Below, piece by piece: positions 7,281 through 14,261 of a stretch of DNA of 14,749 nt. Within the stretch, counting starts at the first letter, position 1. Each line of letters begins with the position of its first letter. The DNA comes from Lentisphaerota bacterium (GTDB taxonomy: Bacteria > Verrucomicrobiota > Lentisphaeria > Oligosphaerales > Oligosphaeraceae). The notes below the pieces were generated by a model, which saw only the letters and a program-made list of their open reading frames with translations, was not told the origin of the DNA and ran no database searches. Both the position numbers and the translations under genes were made by a program. The DNA lies in the NCBI GenBank assembly GCA_012800625.1, contig JAAZIY010000195.1, positions 1 through 14,749 of the forward strand, in the 5' to 3' direction.

Positions 7281-7356
7281 GGACACTAAGGGGGGAGGAC
7301 ACGAAGACACACTAAGACACACTAAGACACACTAAAACACACTAAGGCACACTAAG
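7281..7356 (+). repeat. Dispersed intergenic repeat, copy D (regular 10-base array)
   Basis: GGACACTAAG (7281-7290), then GGGGGA, then an uninterrupted 10-base-register array from 7297 to 7356: GGACACGAAG, ACACACTAAG twice, ACACACTAAA, ACACACTAAG and GCACACTAAG. It is the most homogeneous array in the window. Its left edge (TTTTGGACAC) is 5 bases upstream of the kinase fusion start codon, so any leader of that mRNA is made of the complement of the repeat. Confidence 0.92.
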
Positions 7357-7376
7357 ATTTTGGGTTGTCTATATTT

Positions 7377-8129
7377 TTAGAAGCCCATTTTTCTTAGTGC
7401 TTTGATGCATTTTTCCACGGCTTCCAGTGCCGGGGTTTCGGGGCACTCGTATTCCACGATGGCCCATTCCGTATTGCCTTCATTCTGGCAATATTGCCAG
7501 ACTTGTTCCCAGGGCACATCGTCTTCGCCGATAATGCTATTGAAGGCGATTTCTGGATTATTGCTGTATGGTTTCAGGTGTATGGTTTCCGCTCTGCCTG
7601 GATATTTTTTCAGTGCCTGCATTGGGTCTACCCCTGCGGCCAGGGCATTTCCGGTATCCAGCTGCAGTATGACTTTTTTGTAGGTGTTTTCCGCGAAGCA
7701 GTCCCAGGGTTTTTTGTCTTCGAGCAATTTGAAGTCATGCGCGTGGTTATGGTATCCGCAGCGCATGCCATAAGGTGCCAGTTTATCCGCCAGGCGGTTC
7801 ATTTCCGCGGCCAGTTTTATCCAGTCCTGCTGCGTTTTGGCGTCGAGCCAGGGTATGATAATATAGCGGTTATTCACGCAGCGGTTGAGTTCGATGGTTT
7901 GTTGCAGCTTGTCATCCTGCACCAGTTCCCAGGGGGTGTGCCAGCCGCAGCAGGTCAGCCCGGTCTGTTTGAGCAGGCCGGCGTAGAACTCCTGGCAGTA
8001 CTTGGGCGCGCCGGCGAATTCGACGCCGTCATAGCCCATGTCCTTAACCGCCTGCATGGTGGCCAGAGGCGCCTGAGAAAAATCATGGCGTACGGAATAC
8101 ATCTCTAAGGCGATGGGAATGCGGGGCAT
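7377..8129 (-). CDS. Sugar phosphate isomerase/epimerase-like TIM-barrel protein
   Basis: A 250-residue protein of the xylose-isomerase-like TIM-barrel superfamily (AP endonuclease family 2, COG1082-type), which includes inosose dehydratases and hexulose epimerases. Motifs expected for the divalent-metal centre are visible: VEFAG (E37), HNHAHDF (127-133), LQLDTGN (D158), HLKPYS (H184) and VEYE (226-228). There is no signal peptide, so it should be cytoplasmic. The start is well supported by AGGAG about 8 bases upstream. It begins 47 bases after the ffh stop, at the end of a probable galK-ffh unit, and repeat copy D follows. The neighbourhood suggests carbohydrate catabolism, but substrate and reaction cannot be assigned from sequence alone. 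Confidence 0.8.
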   Translation of the reverse strand: MPRIPIALEMYSVRHDFSQAPLATMQAVKDMGYDGVEFAGAPKYCQEFYAGLLKQTGLTCCGWHTPWELVQDDKLQQTIELNRCVNNRYIIIPWLDAKTQQDWIKLAAEMNRLADKLAPYGMRCGYHNHAHDFKLLEDKKPWDCFAENTYKKVILQLDTGNALAAGVDPMQALKKYPGRAETIHLKPYSNNPEIAFNSIIGEDDVPWEQVWQYCQNEGNTEWAIVEYECPETPALEAVEKCIKALRKMGF

Positions 8130-8144
8130 GATAAAACTCCTGTG

Positions 8145-8173
8145 CTTGTATGATGGGCATTAAATCGAGTCAA
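8145..8173 (-). promoter_or_regulatory. Weak candidate promoter upstream of the TIM-barrel gene
   Basis: On the minus strand TTGACT (8168-8173) and TACAAG (8145-8150) are 17 bases apart, matching the sigma-70 boxes at 5 of 6 and 4 of 6 positions. The predicted transcript would start almost inside the Shine-Dalgarno, which argues against it. It may be a chance match in the ffh-TIM-barrel gap. Confidence 0.2.
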
Positions 8174-8176
8174 ACT

Positions 8177-9682
8177 TTATTTCTTGCGCCGGTTTTTCTT
8201 TTTTGAGGCTTTGGCCATTTTTCGACGGGCGTCTTTTCGGGCTTTTTCCAGGGCTTTGCGCTTGGCTTCGGCGGGGCTGATGCCGGCCGGGCTGTCCGCG
8301 CCGGCATAGGGCATGGGCATGGAGCCTGGACTCATGCCCGGGCCGGCATTTTGTACGCTGGGGTTAAGCATCTGTCCCAGCATGGCCGGATTCATTTTGC
8401 CGGAGGCGACCTGGGCCATGATCTTACGCATTTCCATAAACTGCTTGATGGTCTGATTGACCTCATCGACGCTATGGCCGCTGCCTTTGGCGATGCGGCG
8501 TTTGCGCGAGGCGTTGATGATCTCGGGCAGTTTGCGCTCGGCCTGGGTCATGCTGTGGATCATGCCTTCGGAGCGTTTCATGTTCTTTTCGTCCAAGGCC
8601 TCTTTCGGCAGCTGGTTCATGCCTGGGATGAATTTGAGCAGTGACATCAGGCCGCCCATGCGGCGCACGCGGTTGAGTTGATCGAGGAAATCGTCGAAGC
8701 TGAATGTGCTGTCGAGGATTTTCTGCTGCAGAGCCTGAGCCTCCTCCTCTTTTATCTGCTCGGCGGCTTTTTCTACCAGGCTGACCACGTCGCCCATGCC
8801 CAGGATTCTGGAGGCCATGCGGTCGGGGTGGAAGGCCTCCAGGTCCATCACTCTTTCACCGACGGTGACGAATTTGATGGGCTTGCCGCTGCTTTGGCGC
8901 ATTGACAGCGCGGCTCCGCCGCGGGCGTCGCCATCGAGCTTGGTCAGTATGATGCCGCTCAGGTCCAATGCCTGGTCGAAGTGTTTAGCCACCGACACGG
9001 CTTCTTGTCCCAGGGCGGAGTCGGCCACCAGCAGGATTTCCTGCGGTCTCATGATGTTTTTGAGTTCGACCAGTTCCTGCACGAGGACCTCGTCGACCTG
9101 CAGTCTGCCGGCCGTGTCGATGATAAGCAGGTCGCGTCCGCGCTCCTTGGCCTCTTGCAGGGCTCTTTTGGCCAGCTGCGGCACATCCTGGCACTGTCGG
9201 TCGGAGTATACCGGCAGGCTCAGCTCTTTGCCCAGCACTTCGAGCTGGTCTATGGCGGCGGGTCTGTAGACGTCGCAGGCCGCGAACATAACGCGTTTGC
9301 GGTGTTTTTTCTGCAGGAACAGGGCCAGCTTTGCGCAAGTGGTGGTTTTGCCGCTGCCATGCAGTCCGCAGAGCATGATGACGGTTGGCTCGCCGCTCAG
9401 GTCTAGTTCCGCGCTGCTGCCGCCCATCAGCTCGATGAGCTTGTCATGCACAATTTTAATGGTTTGCTGTCCCGGCGTGACGCTTTTGAGCACCTCTTGG
9501 CCGAGGCAGGCCTGCTTGACATCATCCATAAACTGCTTGACGATGTCAAAGTTGACGTCGGCCTCGAGCAGGGCTGAGCGTATGTCGGCAAAGGCCTCGC
9601 TCATGTTTTTTTCGCTAAGCTCGCCTTTTCCAGTCAGCTTGCGAAATGCCTCTTGGAATCTTCCGGTCAAATTATCGAACAT
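8177..9682 (-). CDS. ffh: Signal recognition particle GTPase Ffh
   Basis: A 501-residue SRP54-type GTPase. With 4.5S RNA it binds signal sequences on ribosomes and delivers them to FtsY at the membrane. Domains: the N helical domain (about 1-95); the G domain (about 96-300) with P-loop GLHGSGKTTT (106-115), DVYRPAAIDQL (137-147), DTAGR (189-193), TKLDGDARGGAALS (247-260) and TVGERVMDLEAFHPDRM (273-289); and the methionine-rich M domain (about 325-440) with RRIAKGSG (395-402). A Pro/Met/Gly linker and a very basic tail (KKKNRRKK) extend past the usual end, making it longer than the roughly 450 residues of E. coli Ffh. The P-loop has His108 where most Ffh proteins have Gln. It starts 28 bases after the galK stop with a weak ribosome-binding site, so it probably depends on galK transcription. 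Confidence 0.97.
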   Translation of the reverse strand: MFDNLTGRFQEAFRKLTGKGELSEKNMSEAFADIRSALLEADVNFDIVKQFMDDVKQACLGQEVLKSVTPGQQTIKIVHDKLIELMGGSSAELDLSGEPTVIMLCGLHGSGKTTTCAKLALFLQKKHRKRVMFAACDVYRPAAIDQLEVLGKELSLPVYSDRQCQDVPQLAKRALQEAKERGRDLLIIDTAGRLQVDEVLVQELVELKNIMRPQEILLVADSALGQEAVSVAKHFDQALDLSGIILTKLDGDARGGAALSMRQSSGKPIKFVTVGERVMDLEAFHPDRMASRILGMGDVVSLVEKAAEQIKEEEAQALQQKILDSTFSFDDFLDQLNRVRRMGGLMSLLKFIPGMNQLPKEALDEKNMKRSEGMIHSMTQAERKLPEIINASRKRRIAKGSGHSVDEVNQTIKQFMEMRKIMAQVASGKMNPAMLGQMLNPSVQNAGPGMSPGSMPMPYAGADSPAGISPAEAKRKALEKARKDARRKMAKASKKKNRRKK

Positions 9683-9709
9683 ATTTTTTCCGCGGTCTAG
9701 GTCTGGTTT

Positions 9710-10897
9710 TCATTCGAGCAAAGCGGCTCCCTCAGCGCTTTGACATATTATCACATCGGGTCTGGTTCCGTACTTCTGCTGATATTTCTCAGCCAGGCTG
9801 ATTTTATACTGTTGGGCGCAATGGTTTTCCACCAGGTGCAGGCATATGCCGCCGAAGCCGCCGCCGCTGAGCCTGGCTCCCAGGTAGCCGGGCAGCTCCG
9901 CCCCGATTTCGATGAGTGCGTCGATCTCGGGGCAGCTGTTGTCGAAGTTGTTTTTCGAGCTGAGCTGGGATTGCTGCAAGAGCCTGCCGAATTCAGGCAG
10001 GTCATTTTTTGGCAGTATCTGGCAGGCCATGCTGACTCTTTGCATTTCGCCGACGACGTGTTTGGCACGCAGGTAGGCCCGCTGCGGCATTTTATGCCTG
10101 GCCGATTCGAGTTCCTGCATATCTAGGTCTCTAAGCGCCTTTCTGTGCGGGTTTTCCTCGGCCAGCACTTGCAGGGCAAGTTCACAGTCTTGCCGGCGTT
10201 CATTGTATTCATTTTTCAGGTCATGCTTGACCATTGAGTTTGCCACCACGAAGCAGGTTTCCTCCGGCAAGGGCAGGTGTTTGACCTGCATGCTGCGGAA
10301 ATCGCTGTGTATAAGGCTGTTTTTCTTGCCCATGAGCGAGCTGACCTGGTCCAGCAGTCCGGTGTTTGCACCCACATAGTGGTTTTCGCAGGCCTGCCCG
10401 ATTTTCGCCATTTCCAGCCAGTCCAGCTCCCGCTGCGCCATTTTCAGCAATGCCAGGAGCATCGCCATTTCAAAGGCGGCGGAGCTGCTCATGCCGGCGG
10501 AGAGCGGCACCGTGCTCAGCAGCGCGGCGTCGAAGGCCGGCAGCTGTATGCCGCGATGCTGCAGTTCGACAATCAGGCCTTTGATGTAGTTGCCCCAGTC
10601 GCCGGGGCGCGGCTCATGCAATTCGAGCAGGTCGAACTGACGCCGGCTGCCGTTGGACAAGTCGACAATACGGCACAGTTTTGTGCGCCCGGGCACCTTG
10701 GCGGCGGCAACGTGCATGGCGCGGTCCACCGCCAGGCTGAGTACGCAGCCCTGGTTGTAGTCGCAGTGATTGCCCAGAGCCTCGAGGCGCCCAGGCGCGC
10801 GGCTAATAAGCTCAGGCTTCCGGGCAAAACTATGCTCGAAGCCAAAACGCAGCTTCTGCAATAAGTCGGCTTGGCGCGTAAGCGAGGTATGAGGCAT
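9710..10897 (-). CDS. galK: Galactokinase-like GHMP sugar kinase (GNH variant)
   Basis: A 395-residue GHMP kinase matching galactokinase (galactose + ATP to galactose 1-phosphate, the Leloir pathway entry) in length and architecture. The signature APGRLEALGNHCDYNQG (34-50) contains R37, H44 and D46, which align with human GALK1 numbering, but the conserved Glu43 is Asn43. The ATP motif is VPLSAGMSSSAA (130-141), the likely catalytic base is D183 in TGLLDQVSSLMG, and the third motif is GGGFGG (345-350). The ATG at 10897 is chosen because it leads directly into the conserved fold; the frame stays open 32 codons further, but that stretch is Pro/Ser-rich and runs into repeat copy E. No Shine-Dalgarno precedes the start. 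The alpha-galactosidase in the same window supports galactose as substrate; another sugar remains possible given Asn43. Confidence 0.85.
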   Translation of the reverse strand: MPHTSLTRQADLLQKLRFGFEHSFARKPELISRAPGRLEALGNHCDYNQGCVLSLAVDRAMHVAAAKVPGRTKLCRIVDLSNGSRRQFDLLELHEPRPGDWGNYIKGLIVELQHRGIQLPAFDAALLSTVPLSAGMSSSAAFEMAMLLALLKMAQRELDWLEMAKIGQACENHYVGANTGLLDQVSSLMGKKNSLIHSDFRSMQVKHLPLPEETCFVVANSMVKHDLKNEYNERRQDCELALQVLAEENPHRKALRDLDMQELESARHKMPQRAYLRAKHVVGEMQRVSMACQILPKNDLPEFGRLLQQSQLSSKNNFDNSCPEIDALIEIGAELPGYLGARLSGGGFGGICLHLVENHCAQQYKISLAEKYQQKYGTRPDVIICQSAEGAALLE

Positions 10898-10938
10898 GGA
10901 GTTGGGACTTAGACAAGGTGGAGGAGAACAGGGAAGAG

Positions 10939-10999
10939 GGGCAGGCGGGGAGTTGGACACTAAGACACACGAAGAGGGAGGACACGAAGTCACACTAAG
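10939..10999 (+). repeat. Dispersed intergenic repeat, copy E
   Basis: Lies between galK and the nagB-like gene. A GC-rich head (GGGCAGGCGGGG) leads through AGTT into GGACACTAAG (10955-10964) and ACACACGAAG (10965-10974), then AGGGA, then GGACACGAAG (10980-10989) and TCACACTAAG (10990-10999). A run of seven T follows on the plus strand. GGGCAGG (10939-10945) and CCTGCCC (11021-11027) could pair across the element, but at 75 bases apart this is weak. Confidence 0.85.
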
Positions 11000-11047
11000 T
11001 TTTTTTAGCTTTGACTGCGGCCTGCCCGTCTTGCCTGCTTTGACCTT

Positions 11048-11794
11048 TTACTGGTCCTTCAGCTTCGAGGCCGAATTTCTGTCCAGGAAGGTATGACAGT
11101 CGGGATGCTGGCGTAATATGGAGGCCGGGCACATATTAGTGATAGGCCCCTCCAGCGCTTTTTGGATAGCGTCGGCTTTGCGCAGGTCCGGGACGGTATT
11201 GACTATGGCGGCGCTCTTCATGATCTGCTTGACGCTCATGGTCAGCGCGGTTTTGGGCACGTCTTCGAGGGTGGGGAACCAGCCCTCGCCGAGCTGTTGG
11301 CGGCGGCAGGCCTCATCCAGCCTGATTTGCAGGAAGGGCAGCTCGGTGTCGAAGTCCGCCGGCGGGTCGTTAAAGGCGATATGCCCATTTTCGCCAATAC
11401 CAATAAAAGCCACATCGGTGGGGTATTTGGCCAGCTCTTCGCCCAGCTTGGCGACTACCTGGTCCAGGTCCTCGGCATTGCCGTCGATGGGGAAGAAGGC
11501 TGCCGGCGGGGCGGGTAGTTTTTCGATCAGGCGCAGGCGCAGGTTTTTACGAAAGCTGGCCGGGTGCTCTTCGGGCAGGGCGATATATTCGTCCAGGTGG
11601 AAGATACGCACTTTTGACCAGTCTATGCCCGGCTCGGCGATCAGCGCCTCCTGCAGCTCAAACTGGCTGGCGGCGGTGGCGACGATGATGTTGGCGCTGC
11701 CGCGCGCGGCGATGGCCTTGCGGATATACTCGGCGCCGCAGGCGGCGGCGGCTTGCCCCAGGCTGGCTTTGTCATCAAAAATCTTCGTAATCAT
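11048..11794 (-). CDS. nagB: NagB-like glucosamine-6-phosphate deaminase/isomerase
   Basis: A 248-residue protein of the NagB/6-phosphogluconolactonase superfamily. NagB converts glucosamine 6-phosphate to fructose 6-phosphate and ammonia in the cytoplasm. FHLDEY (65-70, D68 matching E. coli D72) and the phosphate-loop region ATAASQ (39-44) are conserved. The catalytic segment reads GIGENGHIAFNDPP (132-145), so positions equal to E. coli D141 and E148 are Asn136 and Asp143 while H138 is kept. It therefore belongs to a divergent NagB-like subgroup, shorter than the 266-residue E. coli enzyme, and its exact reaction is less certain than the name implies. The start has a strong Shine-Dalgarno (GAAGGAG, 5 bases upstream). 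Repeat copies E and F flank it, so it appears monocistronic. The BadF-type kinase at 863-1891 may supply its substrate. Confidence 0.82.
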   Translation of the reverse strand: MITKIFDDKASLGQAAAACGAEYIRKAIAARGSANIIVATAASQFELQEALIAEPGIDWSKVRIFHLDEYIALPEEHPASFRKNLRLRLIEKLPAPPAAFFPIDGNAEDLDQVVAKLGEELAKYPTDVAFIGIGENGHIAFNDPPADFDTELPFLQIRLDEACRRQQLGEGWFPTLEDVPKTALTMSVKQIMKSAAIVNTVPDLRKADAIQKALEGPITNMCPASILRQHPDCHTFLDRNSASKLKDQ

Positions 11795-11856
11795 CTTTAC
11801 TCCTTCTTTTTGCCGGATTCAACCCGGGGCTGCTAAAACACGAATAACAAATACAT

Positions 11857-11885
11857 AATATAGCCGCTTTTAGAGCGCTTGTTAG
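11857..11885 (-). promoter_or_regulatory. Candidate sigma-70 promoter for the nagB-like gene
   Basis: On the minus strand CTAACA (11880-11885) and TATATT (11857-11862) are separated by 17 bases, matching the -35 and -10 boxes at 4 of 6 and 5 of 6 positions. A transcript would start near 11850 and have a leader of about 55 bases. The boxes lie beside repeat copy F, which is upstream in the transcription direction. Confidence 0.35.
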
Positions 11886-11887
11886 TG

Positions 11888-11969
11888 CCGTCGATTTGGG
11901 ACACGAAGACACACGAAGCTACACTAAGACACCCCAAGTCGTATTCGTCTAATTTGTGTGTCTTCGTGT
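11888..11969 (+). repeat. Dispersed intergenic repeat, copy F, with a 14-bp inverted repeat
   Basis: Units in 10-base register run from 11899 to 11938: GGACACGAAG, ACACACGAAG, CTACACTAAG and ACACCCCAAG, followed by TCGTATTCGTCTAA. Bases 11901-11952 match 14290-14341 in copy G at 50 of 52 positions. ACACGAAGACACAC (11901-11914) is perfectly complementary to GTGTGTCTTCGTGT (11956-11969), so a long hairpin with a 41-base loop can form. Its inner edge lies 10 bases past the alpha-galactosidase stop, where it could act in termination or mRNA protection, although it has no T-tract. Confidence 0.9.
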
Positions 11970-11979
11970 ATGTTGCTTG

Positions 11980-14208
11980 TCAATGCCAGAGCAGGCGTAA
12001 ATCAGCATTTGGCGGCGCGGTGAATTTCAGCAGATAATTACTCTTCTGTTGTTGACTGCTAAAAGCAATTGTCTTGCCATTGCAGAGCAGCCCTTTCACT
12101 TCTGAGCTTAAGACCAGCTCGGCTTCGCCTCCCCAGGGCATTTGCAGGCCTTGCCCGCCGCTCTTCTCTATCTTCAGGTTCGCGTCCAATATTTGTTCAG
12201 GCTCGTTTTTGCTGATTGCCAGCAGTCTGCTGCCATGCGGCTGCAGCTCTATTTCACATTCGCCTTGCAGGAGGCTGCTCTCAGCGCTCCAAACATCAGT
12301 GAGCAGGTATTCGTCCTCTTCCAGCCCCAGGTCCCGGGCATTGAATTTGACCAGGGTCTTTTCCTCTTCCAGGTTAAAGAGCGCCAGTGTGCGCAGCGGC
12401 AGACCCTCTGTGCCTTCTGCCAAGCTGAAATGCGGGCTCTTCACATAGATTATCTGCGGCACTTTTTGCTGCTCGTCGCGGTAGTTGTAGCGCGCAAAAA
12501 AGACCTCTTGCCCATTATTTGGACAACAGGTGGCCTTGCGCAGGTTTTTCAGGCGGGGCAGCCCGGGGTCTGCCTCGCTGAGCTTGCCGGCGATTTCCAC
12601 CATGCTGCCGGTGATCAGGCAATAGTTCAGGCAGAACATGGCGTCAGTGTCATTCAGGTCGGGGAAAAGCCCCACCGAATCGCTGTTAGGCACAAACAAG
12701 TCGTTGCAGTGGGTGGCAAAGCAGGCCACGCCCCAGAGGAAATTTGTCTTGACATAGTCCCAATTGCCGCCGCCTATGTCAATGCCGTAGCGGTAATTGG
12801 TAAAATACTCCGCCAGGAACGGGTTGCCCATGACTATGTCGCAGCCGGTCTGCAAGTAGGCGTCATCGGGCAGGCGTTTGCGTATTTCCTGCAGCCACCA
12901 ACGGCGCCATTCATAGCCGGAGGCCTCTTTGTTTTTGAGCAGGTCATGGCTGTCTTCAAAGGCATAGCTCCAGAAATCGTGCTTCATGCCCTCGAAGCCG
13001 CATTCCCTGAAAAAGTAGTCCAGCGCCTTTTCGATATACTGTCTTACTTCGCTCTGGCTAACGTCCAGGGGGGCTGAGGCTTTGACGCGGTAGTCGTAGT
13101 CTATGAACCATTCCGGCCGCTCTTGGTATATGGGCGTGTGCTTGGGGCAGAAGCCACCTATCCAGACGGCGGGGCGCATTCCCAGCTGCCGCAGCCGGTC
13201 GGCGTAGTCCCGCAGTCCGGTGGGGAATTTATTTTTGTCCAGGCCGGCTTCTCCTTCGTAGGGCATTCCCAGTCCATGTGCCGGCGGTGTATGCACTGCA
13301 TAGCCGTCATCCACCTGTATCCATTTCACCATGGGAAAGTTTTCCTTTAGGTAGGCTGCCTCTTTCAGTATCATGCTGTCAGAGATTTTTCGCAGTATGC
13401 CGTCGTTCCAGGAGCCCCAGACCATGCTGTGCCGGTTGATGTCGCTGGCTCCAAACAGCGGTGGCAGATGCTGGCGCAGGACGGCGCTATATGGCTCGAA
13501 GATTTTCTCCAGGTTGTCGGCCTGCTCGCAGAGTCCCAGGTACCATTGGTCCAGCAGTATTTTGTTGGGCTGGCAGTGCAATGCGTCTATGGCCTTAAAC
13601 CCGGAGTATAGCGTGAGGGTGATTTTATTATTTTGGTGTCCGACTAAATAGCTGTGGTAGAAGAGCTTTTGGCAGAGCGTGCCATGCACTAGACCCAGCT
13701 TCGAGTCGAAATTGCTTAGCAGTATGGCTGGAAAAGGCTGGTATGGGGAGCGTCCTATGCGTTCATGCACTACGCCGGGGTCGGCCCAGCGGTTGCCGGC
13801 GACAGCGTCAAAGCCGCTGTCTTTGGCAATTTCGCCTTGACAGCGGTCAAAGTCAATGGGGAAACACATTTTTTCGTAGATGCGCGGATTTTCATTATGA
13901 TAAAAATAGTCCTTTGCCGCATCTGCAGCAAAAGAGATATTTTTAATTTCCAGCCCCAGCTCGTTTAGCTTTAGCGCTTTGTCGGCATTTTTGAAATAAC
14001 GTTTGCAGCAGTAGTGTTTTTCATCTTCGATCAAATAGAAGTCGTCCTGGCAGCCATTGCCATATTTATATGTGGCCTGAATCTGTTTGCCGTTGCGGCG
14101 AATCAGGCATTCTACCGGATAGCAACGCTGCCCCTCGCTGACCATGAAGGGGGACAGGAATAATTCGGGAAGACTGTGCAGAGGCAGGCTAAGGTCCTTG
14201 CTCGACAT
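11980..14208 (-). CDS. Alpha-galactosidase, clan GH-D (GH36-like)
   Basis: A 742-residue glycoside hydrolase expected to release alpha-linked galactose from oligosaccharides by a retaining mechanism. An N-terminal beta-rich region (about 1-255) precedes a TIM barrel with VWGSWNDG (263-270), KWIQVDDGY (295-303), WIGGFCPKH (349-357), the nucleophile motif GMKHDFWSY (407-415, likely D411) and RYGIDIGG (473-480, likely acid/base D477); a short beta domain ends the protein. The 66-residue spacing of the two acids and the overall length fit GH36. KHDF differs from the common KWDMNR, so it belongs to a divergent branch. It has no signal peptide and is probably cytoplasmic, acting on imported oligosaccharides. 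The ATG at 14208 is set by an AAGGAG 5 bases upstream; 31 further in-frame codons are repeat-derived. Galactose released could feed the kinase at 9710-10897. Confidence 0.78.
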   Translation of the reverse strand: MSSKDLSLPLHSLPELFLSPFMVSEGQRCYPVECLIRRNGKQIQATYKYGNGCQDDFYLIEDEKHYCCKRYFKNADKALKLNELGLEIKNISFAADAAKDYFYHNENPRIYEKMCFPIDFDRCQGEIAKDSGFDAVAGNRWADPGVVHERIGRSPYQPFPAILLSNFDSKLGLVHGTLCQKLFYHSYLVGHQNNKITLTLYSGFKAIDALHCQPNKILLDQWYLGLCEQADNLEKIFEPYSAVLRQHLPPLFGASDINRHSMVWGSWNDGILRKISDSMILKEAAYLKENFPMVKWIQVDDGYAVHTPPAHGLGMPYEGEAGLDKNKFPTGLRDYADRLRQLGMRPAVWIGGFCPKHTPIYQERPEWFIDYDYRVKASAPLDVSQSEVRQYIEKALDYFFRECGFEGMKHDFWSYAFEDSHDLLKNKEASGYEWRRWWLQEIRKRLPDDAYLQTGCDIVMGNPFLAEYFTNYRYGIDIGGGNWDYVKTNFLWGVACFATHCNDLFVPNSDSVGLFPDLNDTDAMFCLNYCLITGSMVEIAGKLSEADPGLPRLKNLRKATCCPNNGQEVFFARYNYRDEQQKVPQIIYVKSPHFSLAEGTEGLPLRTLALFNLEEEKTLVKFNARDLGLEEDEYLLTDVWSAESSLLQGECEIELQPHGSRLLAISKNEPEQILDANLKIEKSGGQGLQMPWGGEAELVLSSEVKGLLCNGKTIAFSSQQQKSNYLLKFTAPPNADLRLLWH

Positions 14209-14213
14209 ACTGA

Positions 14214-14219
14214 CTCCTT
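14214..14219 (-). promoter_or_regulatory. Shine-Dalgarno that fixes the alpha-galactosidase start
   Basis: AAGGAG on the minus strand lies 5 bases before the ATG at 14206-14208. It decides between this start and an upstream in-frame start at 14301 inside repeat copy G. Confidence 0.85.
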
Positions 14220-14261
14220 GTTTGCTGTGCTTTTTGTGGCTTTGGTATCTTAGACCCCGTC

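Noticed and set aside
7276..7302. GTG start for the kinase fusion gene inside repeat copy D
   Set aside because: It adds only nine repeat-encoded residues and has no ribosome-binding site; the ATG at 7275 is the simpler choice.
6106..7335. 409-codon plus-strand open frame opposite the kinase fusion
   Set aside because: It is antisense to an intact kinase with all catalytic motifs and shows no recognisable domain.
7281..7356. CRISPR array
   Set aside because: Units are 10 bases with no spacers between them; there are no 25-40-base repeats with unique spacers and no cas genes.
10898..10993. 32-codon upstream extension of the galactokinase reading frame
   Set aside because: It is Pro/Ser/Cys-rich, runs into repeat copy E, and the conserved kinase fold and residue numbering fit a start at 10897.
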